Origin: Roseiarcus sp050010035
GTDB taxonomy: Bacteria > Pseudomonadota > Alphaproteobacteria > Rhizobiales > Beijerinckiaceae
Reading direction: 5' to 3'
Assembly (NCBI GenBank): GCA_050010035.1
Contig: JBEKLU010000053.1
Location: 1-44,753, forward strand
Length of the DNA: 44,753 nt
A program made the translations under genes and the position numbers. This document shows positions 27,588-35,407 of this stretch, piece by piece; the stretch's first letter is position 1; every line of letters begins with the position of its first letter. The notes beneath the pieces were generated by a model that had not been told where the DNA came from, did not search any database, and saw only the letters and a list, made by a program, of their open reading frames with translations.

Positions 27588-28019
27588 TCACCAAGCCTTC
27601 ACGCAATTCTCGACCGCGAAAATGCACTGTTGGCCGAGCGGCAGATAGCCGCCGCCGGCGGCGGAGTATGTCACCTGGCTGACCCTGGAGTTCGTCATGA
27701 TCACTTCGACGTTGCAGGGCCCGCGCGGCCCGAACGGCGGCGCGCCGAGATTGAGCCCGACCGCCCAGGCCGGGCCTTCCGTCCACAAATAGCCGGAAGA
27801 ATAGGTCCATATCTCGGTCGAACCGATGACGACGCGCTTGGCGGGCGCGCCCATGCACACGCGAATTTTCTTTTTCGAAAGCCCGATCATCGATTGCTGG
27901 GCGATCTGGTCGACTGTGGGCTGCGAAACGTCACAGGCGGTCAGCGCCAGTAACAGCGGCAGCGCGCGCGAGATCGTCAATGCCCTCTTCATCGACAGTC
28001 TGAGAATGTTGTTCGCCAT
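27588..28019 (-). CDS. Small lipoprotein, BamE/OmlA-like fold
   Basis: A 143-residue product with a lipoprotein signal (RALPLLLALTAC; lipobox LTAC near residue 29). The mature part contains IGLSKKKIRVCMGAPAKRVV and STEIWTYSSGY, the pattern of SmpA/OmlA-BamE-type lipoproteins (GMSKxxVRxxLGxP...EVWxY). Two further cysteines (QQCIFAVENCVKAW) close the C-terminus. ATG 28019 has AGGGGA six bases upstream. Its function is unproven; such proteins act at the outer membrane. It probably shares a transcript with the NnrU-like gene. Confidence 0.8.
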   Translation of the reverse strand: MANNILRLSMKRALTISRALPLLLALTACDVSQPTVDQIAQQSMIGLSKKKIRVCMGAPAKRVVIGSTEIWTYSSGYLWTEGPAWAVGLNLGAPPFGPRGPCNVEVIMTNSRVSQVTYSAAGGGYLPLGQQCIFAVENCVKAW

Positions 28020-28108
28020 CGAAGTCCCCTCGCTCCGCTCGCGACGACGTCCGCTCGGCGACCTTATTAGCTGACGCCAAGTCGCCAACGCAAATGCGCG
28101 CGCCGCAT

Positions 28109-28660
28109 TCAGCGGGCGCGCCGCCAGACGTTCATTTCGACGCGCTGCGCCGGATCGAGCGTTATCCTTTCGCTGAGCCTCAGGCCGCCTTCGGCCAGCA
28201 GCGTCTCGGCGGCGACGCCGGACTCGCAGGCCGAGAACACGCCCCGCCCGCCGACAAGCCTCACGCCGTGCGCGCGCGACAGATGGAATTCGTCGAAACC
28301 GATCTTCAGAAAGAGATCGAACACGACCTGGCCGCCCGGCGCGGCGACGAGGCCGCCGGACGGCAGCAGTTTTTCCGCGACTCTCCTCCACGGCGCGCGG
28401 TCGGGGTCCCACCACCAGGCGTCGGCGCGCCGCTCGAGCCCCGCCGCCGAGCGCGACACGACGACCCGGCGGTGACCGCGCGCGTTGGGTTCGGCTTCGT
28501 GGCTGCGCCGGCCGAAGACGACGAGGTCGGCGCGATCGAGCGCGCCCTGATAATAGGCCCAGTCCTTCTCGTTGCGCAGGCAAACCGGGGTGAGCCCGTT
28601 GGCGGCGGCGATCCGGTCGTCGTCCGACACGATGGCGTAGCCGCGGATGGCGATCGGCAT
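28109..28660 (-). CDS. Dihydrofolate-reductase-fold (RibD C-terminal-like) protein
   Basis: A 183-residue protein with the order IAIRGYAIVSDDDRIAAANG, DLVVFGRRSHEAEPNARGHR, RVVVSRSA, APGGQVVFDLFLKIGFDEFH and LSRAHGVRLVGGRGVFSA. This is the DHFR/RibD-C fold with its nucleotide-binding GGxxVFDxFL helix. It is probably an NADPH-dependent reductase of pterin or flavin-like substrates. It is not a canonical FolA (length and motifs differ), and the substrate is unknown. It stands alone on the minus strand. Confidence 0.8.
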   Translation of the reverse strand: MPIAIRGYAIVSDDDRIAAANGLTPVCLRNEKDWAYYQGALDRADLVVFGRRSHEAEPNARGHRRVVVSRSAAGLERRADAWWWDPDRAPWRRVAEKLLPSGGLVAAPGGQVVFDLFLKIGFDEFHLSRAHGVRLVGGRGVFSACESGVAAETLLAEGGLRLSERITLDPAQRVEMNVWRRAR

Positions 28661-28758
28661 GGGCGATCTCCAAAGGCTCGCGAAAGGCGCCTCGAATCGC
28701 GCAATGCGTCCCGTCGTCGGGATCGCCGGTTCGCCTCGAGCGCGAGGCGGTTCGTCAA

Positions 28759-28998
28759 TCAGTCCTTGACGTCGGTCTCCGGGCGATCGCTCCCCTTGGC
28801 CGTTTCCTCGCGCCAGCGCCCTGAACGATCTTCATACTCGATCGGTCCGCTCTCCCCTGGCGCTCGTTGCTCGCTCGCCGCCTGGACAGCGGCTGCATGT
28901 GCGAGTTCCCTGGTGGCGAAAGTCTCGGAAAAAACGTCGCCGACCTTGTACGCCCAACCGCCGTCGTGTTCGACGACCTCGTAGGTGACTTGGGTCAT
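28759..28998 (-). CDS. DUF2188-type small protein
   Basis: A 79-residue protein beginning TYEVVEHDGGWAYKVGDVFS, then ETFATRELAHAAAVQAA and a charged tail. The V..HDGGWAYKVGD...T..TRE.A..AA pattern is that of DUF2188, a small cytoplasmic protein of unknown role common in alphaproteobacteria. ATG 28998 has GAGGG eight bases upstream. Confidence 0.85.
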   Translation of the reverse strand: MTQVTYEVVEHDGGWAYKVGDVFSETFATRELAHAAAVQAASEQRAPGESGPIEYEDRSGRWREETAKGSDRPETDVKD

Positions 28999-29144
28999 TG
29001 TCGAAACCCTCTTGCCCGATCGACGATCCCGCCGAGCCGCAGCCCCGGGATCGCGGCGACAGCTTAACGAGCCGCCATTTCCAATTCAACCGCTCGCCAT
29101 AAGAGGCTAAGTAAGCTGGCGCGCCGCCCCGGGGGAAGCAGACC

Positions 29145-30182
29145 ATGCGAACGTCCAAGGTCGTCCATGTCGTGAGCTGCCACGCCGCCGGCGAAGTCGG
29201 CGACGTGATCGTCGGCGGCGTGCCGCCGCCGCCCGGCGACACGCTGTGGGAGCAGTCGCGCTTCATCGCGCGCGATCAGACCTTGCGCAATTTCATGCTC
29301 AACGAACCGCGCGGCGGCGTCTTTCGCCACGTCAATCTCCTCGTGCCGCCCAAGAACCCGAGGGCGCAAATGGGCTTCATCATCATGGAGCCCGCCTACA
29401 CGCCGCCGATGTCGGGCTCGAATTCCATCTGCGTCGCCACCGTGCTGCTCGATTCCGGCATCGTCCCGATGCAGGAACCGCTCACGACCATGATCCTGGA
29501 GGCGCCCGGCGGGCTCATCGAGATCGCCGCGGCGTGTCGGGACGGCAAGGCCGAGCGCATCAGCGTGCGCAACGTGCCCTCCTTCGCCGACCGGCTCGAC
29601 GCCAGGCTCGAGGTCGCCGGCCTCGGCGCGTTGACGGTCGACACCGCCTACGGCGGCGACAGCTTCGTCATCGTCGACGCGCGCGCGCTCGGCTTTTCCC
29701 TCGCGCCCGACGAAGCGCGCGACCTCGCCGAATGCGGCGTGAAGATCGCCAAGGCCGCCAACGAGCAATTGGGTTTCGTCCATCCCGAGAACCCGGACTG
29801 GCGCCACATTTCGTTCTGCCAGATCGCCGCGCCGGTCGCCGTGGAGGACGGCGTTCTGAGCGCCGCGAACGCCGTGGCGATCCGCCCAGGCAAGATCGAC
29901 CGCTCGCCGACCGGCACCGGCTGCTCGGCGCGCATGGCCGTTCTTCACGCCAAGGGCAAGATGAAGGTCGGCGACCGCTTCGTCGGCCGCTCGATCATCG
30001 GCTCTCGGTTCGATTGCCGCATCGACGCTGAAGTCGCCGTCGGCGGCAAGGCCGGCATCGTGCCGATCGTTTCGGGCAGCGCCTGGATCACCGGCGTGCA
30101 TCAGCACACGCTCGATCCCGCCGACCCCTATCCGCAAGGTTACCGCCTTTCGGACACCTGGCCGGCGGAAGAGCGCGCCTGA
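29145..30182 (+). CDS. Proline racemase-family protein lacking both catalytic cysteines
   Basis: A 345-residue member of the proline racemase/hydroxyproline epimerase/trans-3-hydroxyproline dehydratase family: HAAGEVGDVIVGG, GFIIMEPAYTPPMSGSNSIC, DTAYGGDSFVIVDA and DRSPTGTGCSARMAVLHAKG. In racemases the two catalytic cysteines are in MCGH and SPCGTG; here they are Ser90 and Thr256. Thr at the second position is known in hydroxyproline dehydratases, but those keep the first Cys. Hence a racemase is unlikely, and a dehydratase-like or other activity is possible. ATG 29145 has GGGGGAAG upstream. No amino-acid catabolic neighbours are seen. Confidence 0.88.
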   Translation: MRTSKVVHVVSCHAAGEVGDVIVGGVPPPPGDTLWEQSRFIARDQTLRNFMLNEPRGGVFRHVNLLVPPKNPRAQMGFIIMEPAYTPPMSGSNSICVATVLLDSGIVPMQEPLTTMILEAPGGLIEIAAACRDGKAERISVRNVPSFADRLDARLEVAGLGALTVDTAYGGDSFVIVDARALGFSLAPDEARDLAECGVKIAKAANEQLGFVHPENPDWRHISFCQIAAPVAVEDGVLSAANAVAIRPGKIDRSPTGTGCSARMAVLHAKGKMKVGDRFVGRSIIGSRFDCRIDAEVAVGGKAGIVPIVSGSAWITGVHQHTLDPADPYPQGYRLSDTWPAEERA

Positions 30183-30249
30183 GACGGCGGCGAAGGGGCG
30201 ACGAGCGCGGCGCACGATCAAGCCGAGCCCTTCCTCAGGCGCGTTGCGA

Positions 30250-31128
30250 TCAGATCTTCGATCGGCCTCGCTTCGCGCGCGGCTTGCGCGCGGCGGACTC
30301 GGAGGCGAGGTCGAGCTCCGAGGCCGACAAGCCGAGCGTCTTTCTCGCCGCCTCGATGAGGCTGGCCTCGATCGGCCGCGGCTCCAGCGAAACGTCCTTG
30401 CCCAGGCGGTCCTTGAGGACGCGAAAAGCCGCTATCCGGCCGTAAGGCTTGTTGTTGGCCGGAATCAGATGCCAGGGCGCGTATTTCGTCGAAGTCTTTT
30501 CCATCATGTCTTCGATCGCCGTCACATACTCCGGCCCGCGGGCGCGGTTGCGGAAATCCTCGTAGGAGAGTTTCCAGCGCTTGACCGGGTCGGTCAGCCG
30601 ATTGCGGAAGCGGCGCAATTGCTCGTCGGGCGTGATGTGCAGGAACAGTTTGACTAGGCGCACGCCGGAGTCGACCAGCAGGCGCTCGAACTCGTTGATC
30701 TCGCGATAGGCGCGCCGCCATTCCTTCTCGCTGGCGAAGCCTTCAACGCGCTCCACCAGCACGCGCCCGTACCAGGATCGATCGAAGGCGACGATCTGCC
30801 CCTTCTCCGGCAGGCGTCGCCAGAAGCGCTGGAGATAGTGCTGGGCGCGCTCGTGCTCGTCGGGCGAGGCGATCGGATTGACCTTGAAGCTGCGCGGATC
30901 GAGCGCCCAGCCGAGGCGGCGAACGATGCCGCCCTTGCCGGCGGTGTCCCAACCCTCGAGGACGATGATCGCGCGCTCCGACGTGCCGAGATACGCCTGC
31001 TGGATGAGTTGCAGCACGCCCTGCAGCGAGGTCAGGCGCCGCTCGTAATCGGCGAAATCCATTCTCGGGTGCTCGACGATCTCGGCGAGCCGCGGGCGCC
31101 GCGCGACATGGAAATGTTGGGAATTCAT
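30250..31128 (-). CDS. ppk2: Polyphosphate kinase 2 family protein
   Basis: PPK2 proteins phosphorylate nucleotides with polyphosphate (or the reverse). P-loop IIVLEGWDTAGKGGIVRRL, lid region with SPDEHERAQHYLQRFWRRLP, Walker B IVAFDRSWYGRVLVERVEGF, then KLFLHITPDEQLRRFRNRL and WKLSYEDFRNRA. The core is complete; the tail is basic (KPRAKRGRSKI). ATG 31128 is chosen by family start; the open frame runs 34 codons further with no resemblance. Nucleotide preference (AMP, ADP or GDP) cannot be read from sequence. With ppk1/ppx at 20-24 kb it suggests an active polyphosphate metabolism. Confidence 0.93.
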   Translation of the reverse strand: MNSQHFHVARRPRLAEIVEHPRMDFADYERRLTSLQGVLQLIQQAYLGTSERAIIVLEGWDTAGKGGIVRRLGWALDPRSFKVNPIASPDEHERAQHYLQRFWRRLPEKGQIVAFDRSWYGRVLVERVEGFASEKEWRRAYREINEFERLLVDSGVRLVKLFLHITPDEQLRRFRNRLTDPVKRWKLSYEDFRNRARGPEYVTAIEDMMEKTSTKYAPWHLIPANNKPYGRIAAFRVLKDRLGKDVSLEPRPIEASLIEAARKTLGLSASELDLASESAARKPRAKRGRSKI

Positions 31129-31348
31129 CGAGCGATCGAGTGACAAAGCCCCTTCCCTCCCCCGGGGAATGGCAAACCCTGCGGTTCGCCGGCCACTGCC
31201 CAGGTTTGGCCTTTTCCCGCGACGGCGCAACCGAATTCAGCGCCGGCCCCGCCGGAGCCGAGCGGCAAACGGCGCGAGGCGCGCCGCGGCGTCGCGCGCG
31301 AGGCCGAGATTCGCTCGAAGGCGCCGTCAAAAATGAGATAGATCAAAT

Positions 31349-31364
31349 ATTCGAATTTAAGAAT
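31349..31364. promoter_or_regulatory. ATTC-N8-GAAT operator, persulfide-regulator type
   Basis: ATTC-GAATTTAA-GAAT lies six bases before the ATG of the first YeeE/YedE gene, in an AT-rich island. As I recall it, this spacing is the box of SqrR/BigR-type ArsR-family repressors, which respond to sulfide and persulfide. Overlap with the start region would block transcription or initiation. No bigR-like regulator gene lies in the window. Confidence 0.5.
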
Positions 31365-31369
31365 GTATT

Positions 31370-31924
31370 ATGAGAAACGCGCAACTCTCAATCGCGAGCG
31401 GCGCCATGCAACCAACCGTCCGACCCCTCTGGCCGCCTCTGATGGCGGGCGTCGCGCTGGGCTTGGTGTTGCTGATGACCTTTCTGCTGACGGGTCACGG
31501 CTTGGGCGCCAGCGGGTTCTTCACGGCTCTGACCGCTTGGCTCGGCGGCGAAATCGCGCAGCCGGCGGCGTTGGCGAACAGCTACATCGGCCCCTACCTC
31601 AAGGGAGGCGCCAATCCGTTGGCGACCTGGATAAGCTGGGAAATCATCGGCGTCATCGTCGGCGCCGCGGCCGCCGCGCTCTCCAGCGGGAGTTTCCGCG
31701 TCAAGCTCGACGGGGCGACCAAGGTTTCGCCCGGCGGGCGCATCGCCATGGCGGTCGGCGGCGGCGTGCTGTCGGGGTTTGGCGCGCGGCTGGCGCGCGG
31801 CTGCACCAGCGGCGTCGGATTGTCCGGCGGCGCCCCGCTCGCCGTCGCGGGCTTCGTGTTCCTCATCGGCTTCTTCGCCGGCGGCGTAGCGATCAGTCGG
31901 CTCGTGCGGAGGGCCTGGACATGA
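31370..31924 (+). CDS. YeeE/YedE-family transporter, first half (PmpA-type)
   Basis: A 184-residue membrane protein with about four spans (PLMAGVALGLVLLMTFLLTG; WEIIGVIVGAAAAALSSG; RIAMAVGGGVLSGFGARLAR; APLAVAGFVFLIGFFAGGVA). The family signature with its cysteine is visible: GARLARGCTSGVGLSGGA. YeeE/YedE proteins carry thiosulfate or reduced sulfur across the inner membrane through conserved cysteines. The second half is encoded by the next gene, whose ATG overlaps this stop (ATGA). An alternative start at 31406 is possible. The ATTC-N8-GAAT site just upstream suggests sulfide/persulfide control. Confidence 0.9.
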   Translation: MRNAQLSIASGAMQPTVRPLWPPLMAGVALGLVLLMTFLLTGHGLGASGFFTALTAWLGGEIAQPAALANSYIGPYLKGGANPLATWISWEIIGVIVGAAAAALSSGSFRVKLDGATKVSPGGRIAMAVGGGVLSGFGARLARGCTSGVGLSGGAPLAVAGFVFLIGFFAGGVAISRLVRRAWT

Positions 31925-32505
31925 CGTTCCCGCTCAACGACGCCGGCGTCGCCTCCGGCCTGCTCTGCGGCGCGCTGTTCGGCTACGTCCTGGAAAGCGC
32001 CGGCTTTGGCAATCCGCGCAAGCTGACGGCGCAGCTCCGCCTCACCGACTGGTCGGTGTTCAAGGTGATGTTCACGGCGATCATCGTCGCGGCGATCGGG
32101 CTCTATATCGCGACCGCGACCGGGCTGATGCCGGCGAGCGGCGTCTTTACGCCGACCACTTTCTTCTGGGCGACCCTCGTCGGCGGCGCTTTGATCGGCG
32201 CCGGCATGGCGGTCGGCGGCTATTGCCCGGGCACGTCCGCGGTCGGGCTGGCGAGCGGCCGGCTGGACGGAATTCTCTTCATGATCGGCATGGTGCTCGG
32301 CACCGCGCTGTTCGCCGTCGTGTTCGACCCGATCAAGGGCTTCTACCTGGCGGCGCAGGGGCCGCAAGGGCAGACCTTGGGCGCGCTCTTCGGACTGCCG
32401 ACCTGGGCGGTGTTGGGCGTTCTGATCGTCATCGCGGCGCTCGGCTTCGCCTTGGGGTCGTGGCGCGAACGCGCCTGCAGCGTCGACGCGCGGGACCCGG
32501 GTTAG
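31921..32505 (+). CDS. YeeE/YedE-family transporter, second half (PmpB-type)
   Basis: A 194-residue membrane protein with five or so spans (VASGLLCGALFGYVLESA; VFKVMFTAIIVAAIGLYIAT; FFWATLVGGALIGAGMAVGG; ILFMIGMVLGTALFAVVF; WAVLGVLIVIAALGFALG). The conserved cysteine lies in VGGYCPGTSAVGLASGRLDG. Natural split pairs of this kind (PmpA/PmpB) are widespread, so the division into two genes is not a mutation. It is translationally coupled to the first half; together they should form one sulfur-compound channel. Confidence 0.92.
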   Translation: MTFPLNDAGVASGLLCGALFGYVLESAGFGNPRKLTAQLRLTDWSVFKVMFTAIIVAAIGLYIATATGLMPASGVFTPTTFFWATLVGGALIGAGMAVGGYCPGTSAVGLASGRLDGILFMIGMVLGTALFAVVFDPIKGFYLAAQGPQGQTLGALFGLPTWAVLGVLIVIAALGFALGSWRERACSVDARDPG

Positions 32506-32655
32506 CGGGCGTCGCGTGTGACGAGGCGCGAACGCGAGCGGAAGAGTCCCTTCGCGTGGCCGTCGGGAGATTTGCTAGTATCAAACGATAACGAAAGCGG
32601 CGCGGCGATCGAGGAGATCGAGATCGTCCGCGCCAACGCAACGAAGGGAAGCGCC

Positions 32656-32910
32656 ATGCCGATCACAGGAATGAAATCCGCTCTGCTGGCGGGCAGGCTG
32701 TCGGCGATCGCCGCGGCGATCGTGGCGACGGCGCCCGCGCCGACGCCGGTCGCCGCCGCTCAGAGCCCGACGCAAATGGCGCAAGCGGCGCAGAGCCCCT
32801 GCGGTCCGAGCGCGCCCGACCAGCCGGGCGGCAGCCCGTGCGGGCCCGCCGGCGCGAGCCCCTGCGGTCCGGCGAGCGGCCAGCCGACCCCAACGCCCTC
32901 GAAACCTTGA
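32656..32910 (+). CDS. Small exported Cys-Gly-Pro repeat protein
   Basis: An 84-residue product. Its N-terminal hydrophobic signal (about 8-35, ALLAGRLSAIAAAIVATAPA) precedes an Ala/Gln-rich part. Three near-identical units then follow, SPCGPS, SPCGPA and SPCGPA (Cys at 49, 62, 70), before a Pro/Thr tail. No other cysteines are present. ATG 32656 has GGGAA eight bases upstream. The unit is not a known haem motif; evenly spaced single cysteines in an exported peptide suggest metal (for example copper) or sulfane-sulfur binding. It lies between the transporter pair and the next gene on the same strand. Confidence 0.6.
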   Translation: MPITGMKSALLAGRLSAIAAAIVATAPAPTPVAAAQSPTQMAQAAQSPCGPSAPDQPGGSPCGPAGASPCGPASGQPTPTPSKP

Positions 32911-32958
32911 TCGAACGCGCCCTCGGCGCGTGGTCGCCAGCCGATGCGGAGGAAAGTC

Positions 32959-33732
32959 ATGGCGGACGCCTCGTTGAACGAATCGGACGCAGAGAGCGCG
33001 ATCGCCGCCCAGGATCGCCTGGTCGCGCGGCTGCGGCGGCTCGACCGCGCCGAGGTCGCGGCGATGGTCGAGGCGGCGGCGGAAGCCACGCAATGCCTGG
33101 CGGCGCTGGCCGAAAGAGGCGTCAACCCCGTCACCGAGGCGCTGGGCGGGGCAAGCGTGGTCCAGGAATGGGCGCACTTCCCGGCCGGCGACGTCGTCGA
33201 TCCCGCCACCCACAGCCTCTACTTCTACCACGCGCACGTCGCGCACGAGCGCATGGTCGACGAGAATGGCCACTTCCACACCTTCGTGCGCGCGAAAGAG
33301 CTTTACCCGGACCTCGAGCCCGCCGCGCCCGCCCCGGCCGGCCCCGAAGCGGCCAACCCGGTCGCGCATCTCGTCGGCATATCCACCGACGCCACGGGAC
33401 GGCTCCTCCGGTTGTTCACGGTCAACCGCTGGGTGACCGGCGAAGCGTGGTACGACGCCGACGCGGTGAGCCGCATGCTCGATCGCTTCGACATGAGCGT
33501 CGAGGCGCCCTCGCACGATCTTAACCGCTGGGTGACCGCCGTCGTGCGGTTGTTTCGTCCGCAGATCGTCGATCTCATCCGCGCCCGGGACGCCAGCGTC
33601 GCCGAATTCAAGGCCGCGCATCCGGATCGCGACGTATACGACGCCCGGGATTTCCGCGTGACGTCGCAAACGCCGGTCGATTTTCTCCAGCAGATCCGCG
33701 CCATCGAAAGCGTGTTGGGCGAGGCGGCGTAG
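32959..33732 (+). CDS. Conserved protein with His-rich motif, function unknown
   Basis: A 257-residue soluble protein. The N-terminal helix-rich part (DRLVARLRRLDRAEVAAMVE) is followed by GVNPVTEALGGASVVQEWAH, HSLYFYHAHVAHERMVDENG and HFHTFVRAKELYPD. It then has NPVAHLVGISTDATGRLLRL, FTVNRWVTGEAWYDA and a helical end. The Y-H-A-H...H...GHFHTF cluster looks like a metal or substrate site. It may be the family called DUF6969, but I am not sure. ATG 32959 has GGAGG six bases upstream. It lies 48 bases after the CGP-repeat peptide gene. Confidence 0.85.
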   Translation: MADASLNESDAESAIAAQDRLVARLRRLDRAEVAAMVEAAAEATQCLAALAERGVNPVTEALGGASVVQEWAHFPAGDVVDPATHSLYFYHAHVAHERMVDENGHFHTFVRAKELYPDLEPAAPAPAGPEAANPVAHLVGISTDATGRLLRLFTVNRWVTGEAWYDADAVSRMLDRFDMSVEAPSHDLNRWVTAVVRLFRPQIVDLIRARDASVAEFKAAHPDRDVYDARDFRVTSQTPVDFLQQIRAIESVLGEAA

Positions 33733-33820
33733 GGCGCCGCTGAAGCTTTTCGAAGGCGTCCGCGCGGCGCGCCCCTCCCGCCCTGCGCAACGGCATGCCC
33801 ATATCTCGAAGGCGGGGCTC

Positions 33821-33846
33821 CCCCTTCTCCCGCAAGGAGGAAGGGG
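33821..33846. terminator. Hairpin between convergent genes
   Basis: CCCCTTCTCC and GGAGGAAGGGG pair over 10 bases with one bulge around CGCAA. It sits between the stops of the converging unknown protein and cytochrome c genes, so it may end both transcripts. No T-tract is present. Confidence 0.4.
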
Positions 33847-33867
33847 CGCGCCGACGCCGCGCTTCGA

Positions 33868-34365
33868 TCAGGGCGAGAACGCGGGCGTCGGGCTGTGGCT
33901 GACGCCGTTCAGCACGGAGTAGCGCGTTTCGTCGTCGTACAGCACGAATTTGTCGGCGACCATCGCGTGGCAGGTTTCGCAATTGCCGCCCATTTGGGCG
34001 AACGACGTCGAAAGCAGGTGCAGCGAGTGGATCGGCTCGGCGAACGTGGCGCCGTGACAGATCAGGCAGTCCTCGATCCGCATCGGCGCATAGCCGCTGA
34101 AGAAGACGCCGTGCTTTCCCGGGTCGGTGCGCGCAACCGACAGGTTGCTCACATCCGCCGCCAGGTCGGTGTGACAGGCGCTGCATCCGCGAAACTGCGC
34201 GTGCGCCGTATTCCAGTTGAAGTCGGTGTACGGCACGCCGAGCTCGAGCGCGCGCGCCTGGTCCTGCGCGCGCGTGTCGTCCGCGCGCGCCGCGCCGAGC
34301 GCGACAAGGGAGCCGACGCCGATGACGACGATTGCCGCCGCCGCCAGAAGCCGATTGCGCATCAT
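33868..34365 (-). CDS. Periplasmic tri-haem cytochrome c
   Basis: A 165-residue protein with a signal peptide (about 5-28, ending LGAARA). Its three CXXCH sites are CSACH (61-65), CLICH (100-104) and CETCH (129-133). Additional histidines (H55, H85, H113, H116, H157) could give bis-His ligation. The flow of sites resembles NapB/diheme-type small multihaem electron carriers. It lies 107 bases downstream of the molybdopterin oxidoreductase gene on the same strand, so it is the likely electron acceptor of that enzyme. AAGGAG lies just upstream; a second ATG one codon later is equally possible. Confidence 0.9.
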   Translation of the reverse strand: MMRNRLLAAAAIVVIGVGSLVALGAARADDTRAQDQARALELGVPYTDFNWNTAHAQFRGCSACHTDLAADVSNLSVARTDPGKHGVFFSGYAPMRIEDCLICHGATFAEPIHSLHLLSTSFAQMGGNCETCHAMVADKFVLYDDETRYSVLNGVSHSPTPAFSP

Positions 34366-34472
34366 GGAACTCCTTCTTTTCCTGCCTGCGTCCGCCGGGG
34401 CCGAAGAGCGCGGCCGGCGGCGGCAGGCGCGAGCAACGCCCGACGAGAGCGTCGCAGCGCCGCCGTGCCTCT

Positions 34473-35396
34473 TCAGCGCACGTCGACCGCGATCACGCCG
34501 GGGAAATCCTGCTTGCGGCCGCCGGCGCTGGTGGCCTTGACGCGCAGCACGTAGAAGCCTCGTTCGGGCGGCCGGAACGTCACGTCCCAGGTGATCCACA
34601 CCCTCGGATCCGGCTGCGCCGGCAAGGGCATCGACTGGTAGGTGCGGCCGTCGTCGGTGCTCAATTCGACCTTGCCGACCGGCTCCGGCCCACAGAATGC
34701 GTAGCCCGTCAGCGTGACGCCCGCCATCGAGCCGACCGTTTCGGGCGGCGCCGGCGAGAGGAAGCCGGCCATCGGCGGGGCGGGATGTTCGGGCGCCGCG
34801 CCGTCGACGAGCGTGATGCGGCTGATCCATTTGGGTTGGTGGTTGCCGCCGGCGCCCGGGATGAACAGCCGCGTGTAGCGGCCGCCGTGCTCGTGCGTCA
34901 CCGCCTCGGAGCCCCATCGGCCCACCAGCATGGCTTGCGGACGCTGCAGCTCGGTGAGCGGCAGCAGATACGGCGCATGGCCGTCGATCACCTCGATGCG
35001 GGCGGCCTTCGCCTCCGGCTTGACGCCGGCCTTGTCGAACAGCGTCGACAGCGGCGCGCCTTCGAACGGCGCGGTGAAGATCAGCGGCCCGCCGGCGGTG
35101 TTGGCGTAGCATTGGAACGTCAGCAGCCGCTTGGCCGACGGAACGTTGGCGAGATCGTCGACGCTGTAACGCGCCGGCGTGGCGACGAGGCCGTCGATAT
35201 CGATCGCCGACGGCCCTTTCTCGGGATAGCGCTTCTCCGAGTAGAGAAAGAACTTGGCGTTGGGCGTGATCAGCGGCCCGCCCGCCGTCTCGCGCGCCGA
35301 CAAGGCGCCGGCGTCGGCGTACGACTTCGCGCTGTCGAACAGCATCGGACCGAGGATCGCGGCGCCGCCGGAAGCGATAAAAGCTCGACGATTCAT
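34473..35396 (-). CDS. Molybdopterin-dependent sulfite-oxidase-family enzyme
   Basis: A 307-residue exported protein. Its N-terminus MNRRAFIASGGAAILGPM is a twin-arginine-like signal. An oxidoreductase molybdopterin-binding (sulfite oxidase) domain follows with the probable Mo-ligand Cys96 in RLLTFQCYANTAGG, VIDGHAPYLLPLTELQRPQA and RLFIPGAGGNHQPKWISRI. A Mo-co dimerisation domain comes last (VTLTGYAFCGPEPVGKVELS, WITWDVTFRPPERGFYVLRV). The family oxidises sulfite to sulfate in the periplasm, passing electrons to a cytochrome c; the adjacent cytochrome fits. ATG 35396 has AGAGGAGG upstream. Substrate sulfite is inferred, supported by the nearby sulfur transporter. Confidence 0.92.
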   Translation of the reverse strand: MNRRAFIASGGAAILGPMLFDSAKSYADAGALSARETAGGPLITPNAKFFLYSEKRYPEKGPSAIDIDGLVATPARYSVDDLANVPSAKRLLTFQCYANTAGGPLIFTAPFEGAPLSTLFDKAGVKPEAKAARIEVIDGHAPYLLPLTELQRPQAMLVGRWGSEAVTHEHGGRYTRLFIPGAGGNHQPKWISRITLVDGAAPEHPAPPMAGFLSPAPPETVGSMAGVTLTGYAFCGPEPVGKVELSTDDGRTYQSMPLPAQPDPRVWITWDVTFRPPERGFYVLRVKATSAGGRKQDFPGVIAVDVR

Positions 35397-35407
35397 TCGT
35401 TCCTCCT

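Noticed and set aside
31140..31340. Structured RNA or riboswitch in the ppk2-YeeE gap
   Set aside because: Some complementary stretches (CAAACC with GGTTTG) exist, but no known riboswitch pattern could be matched.
31370..32505. Split YeeE/YedE gene as a frameshift mutation
   Set aside because: Both halves have proper starts and overlap as ATGA; split pairs of this family are natural.
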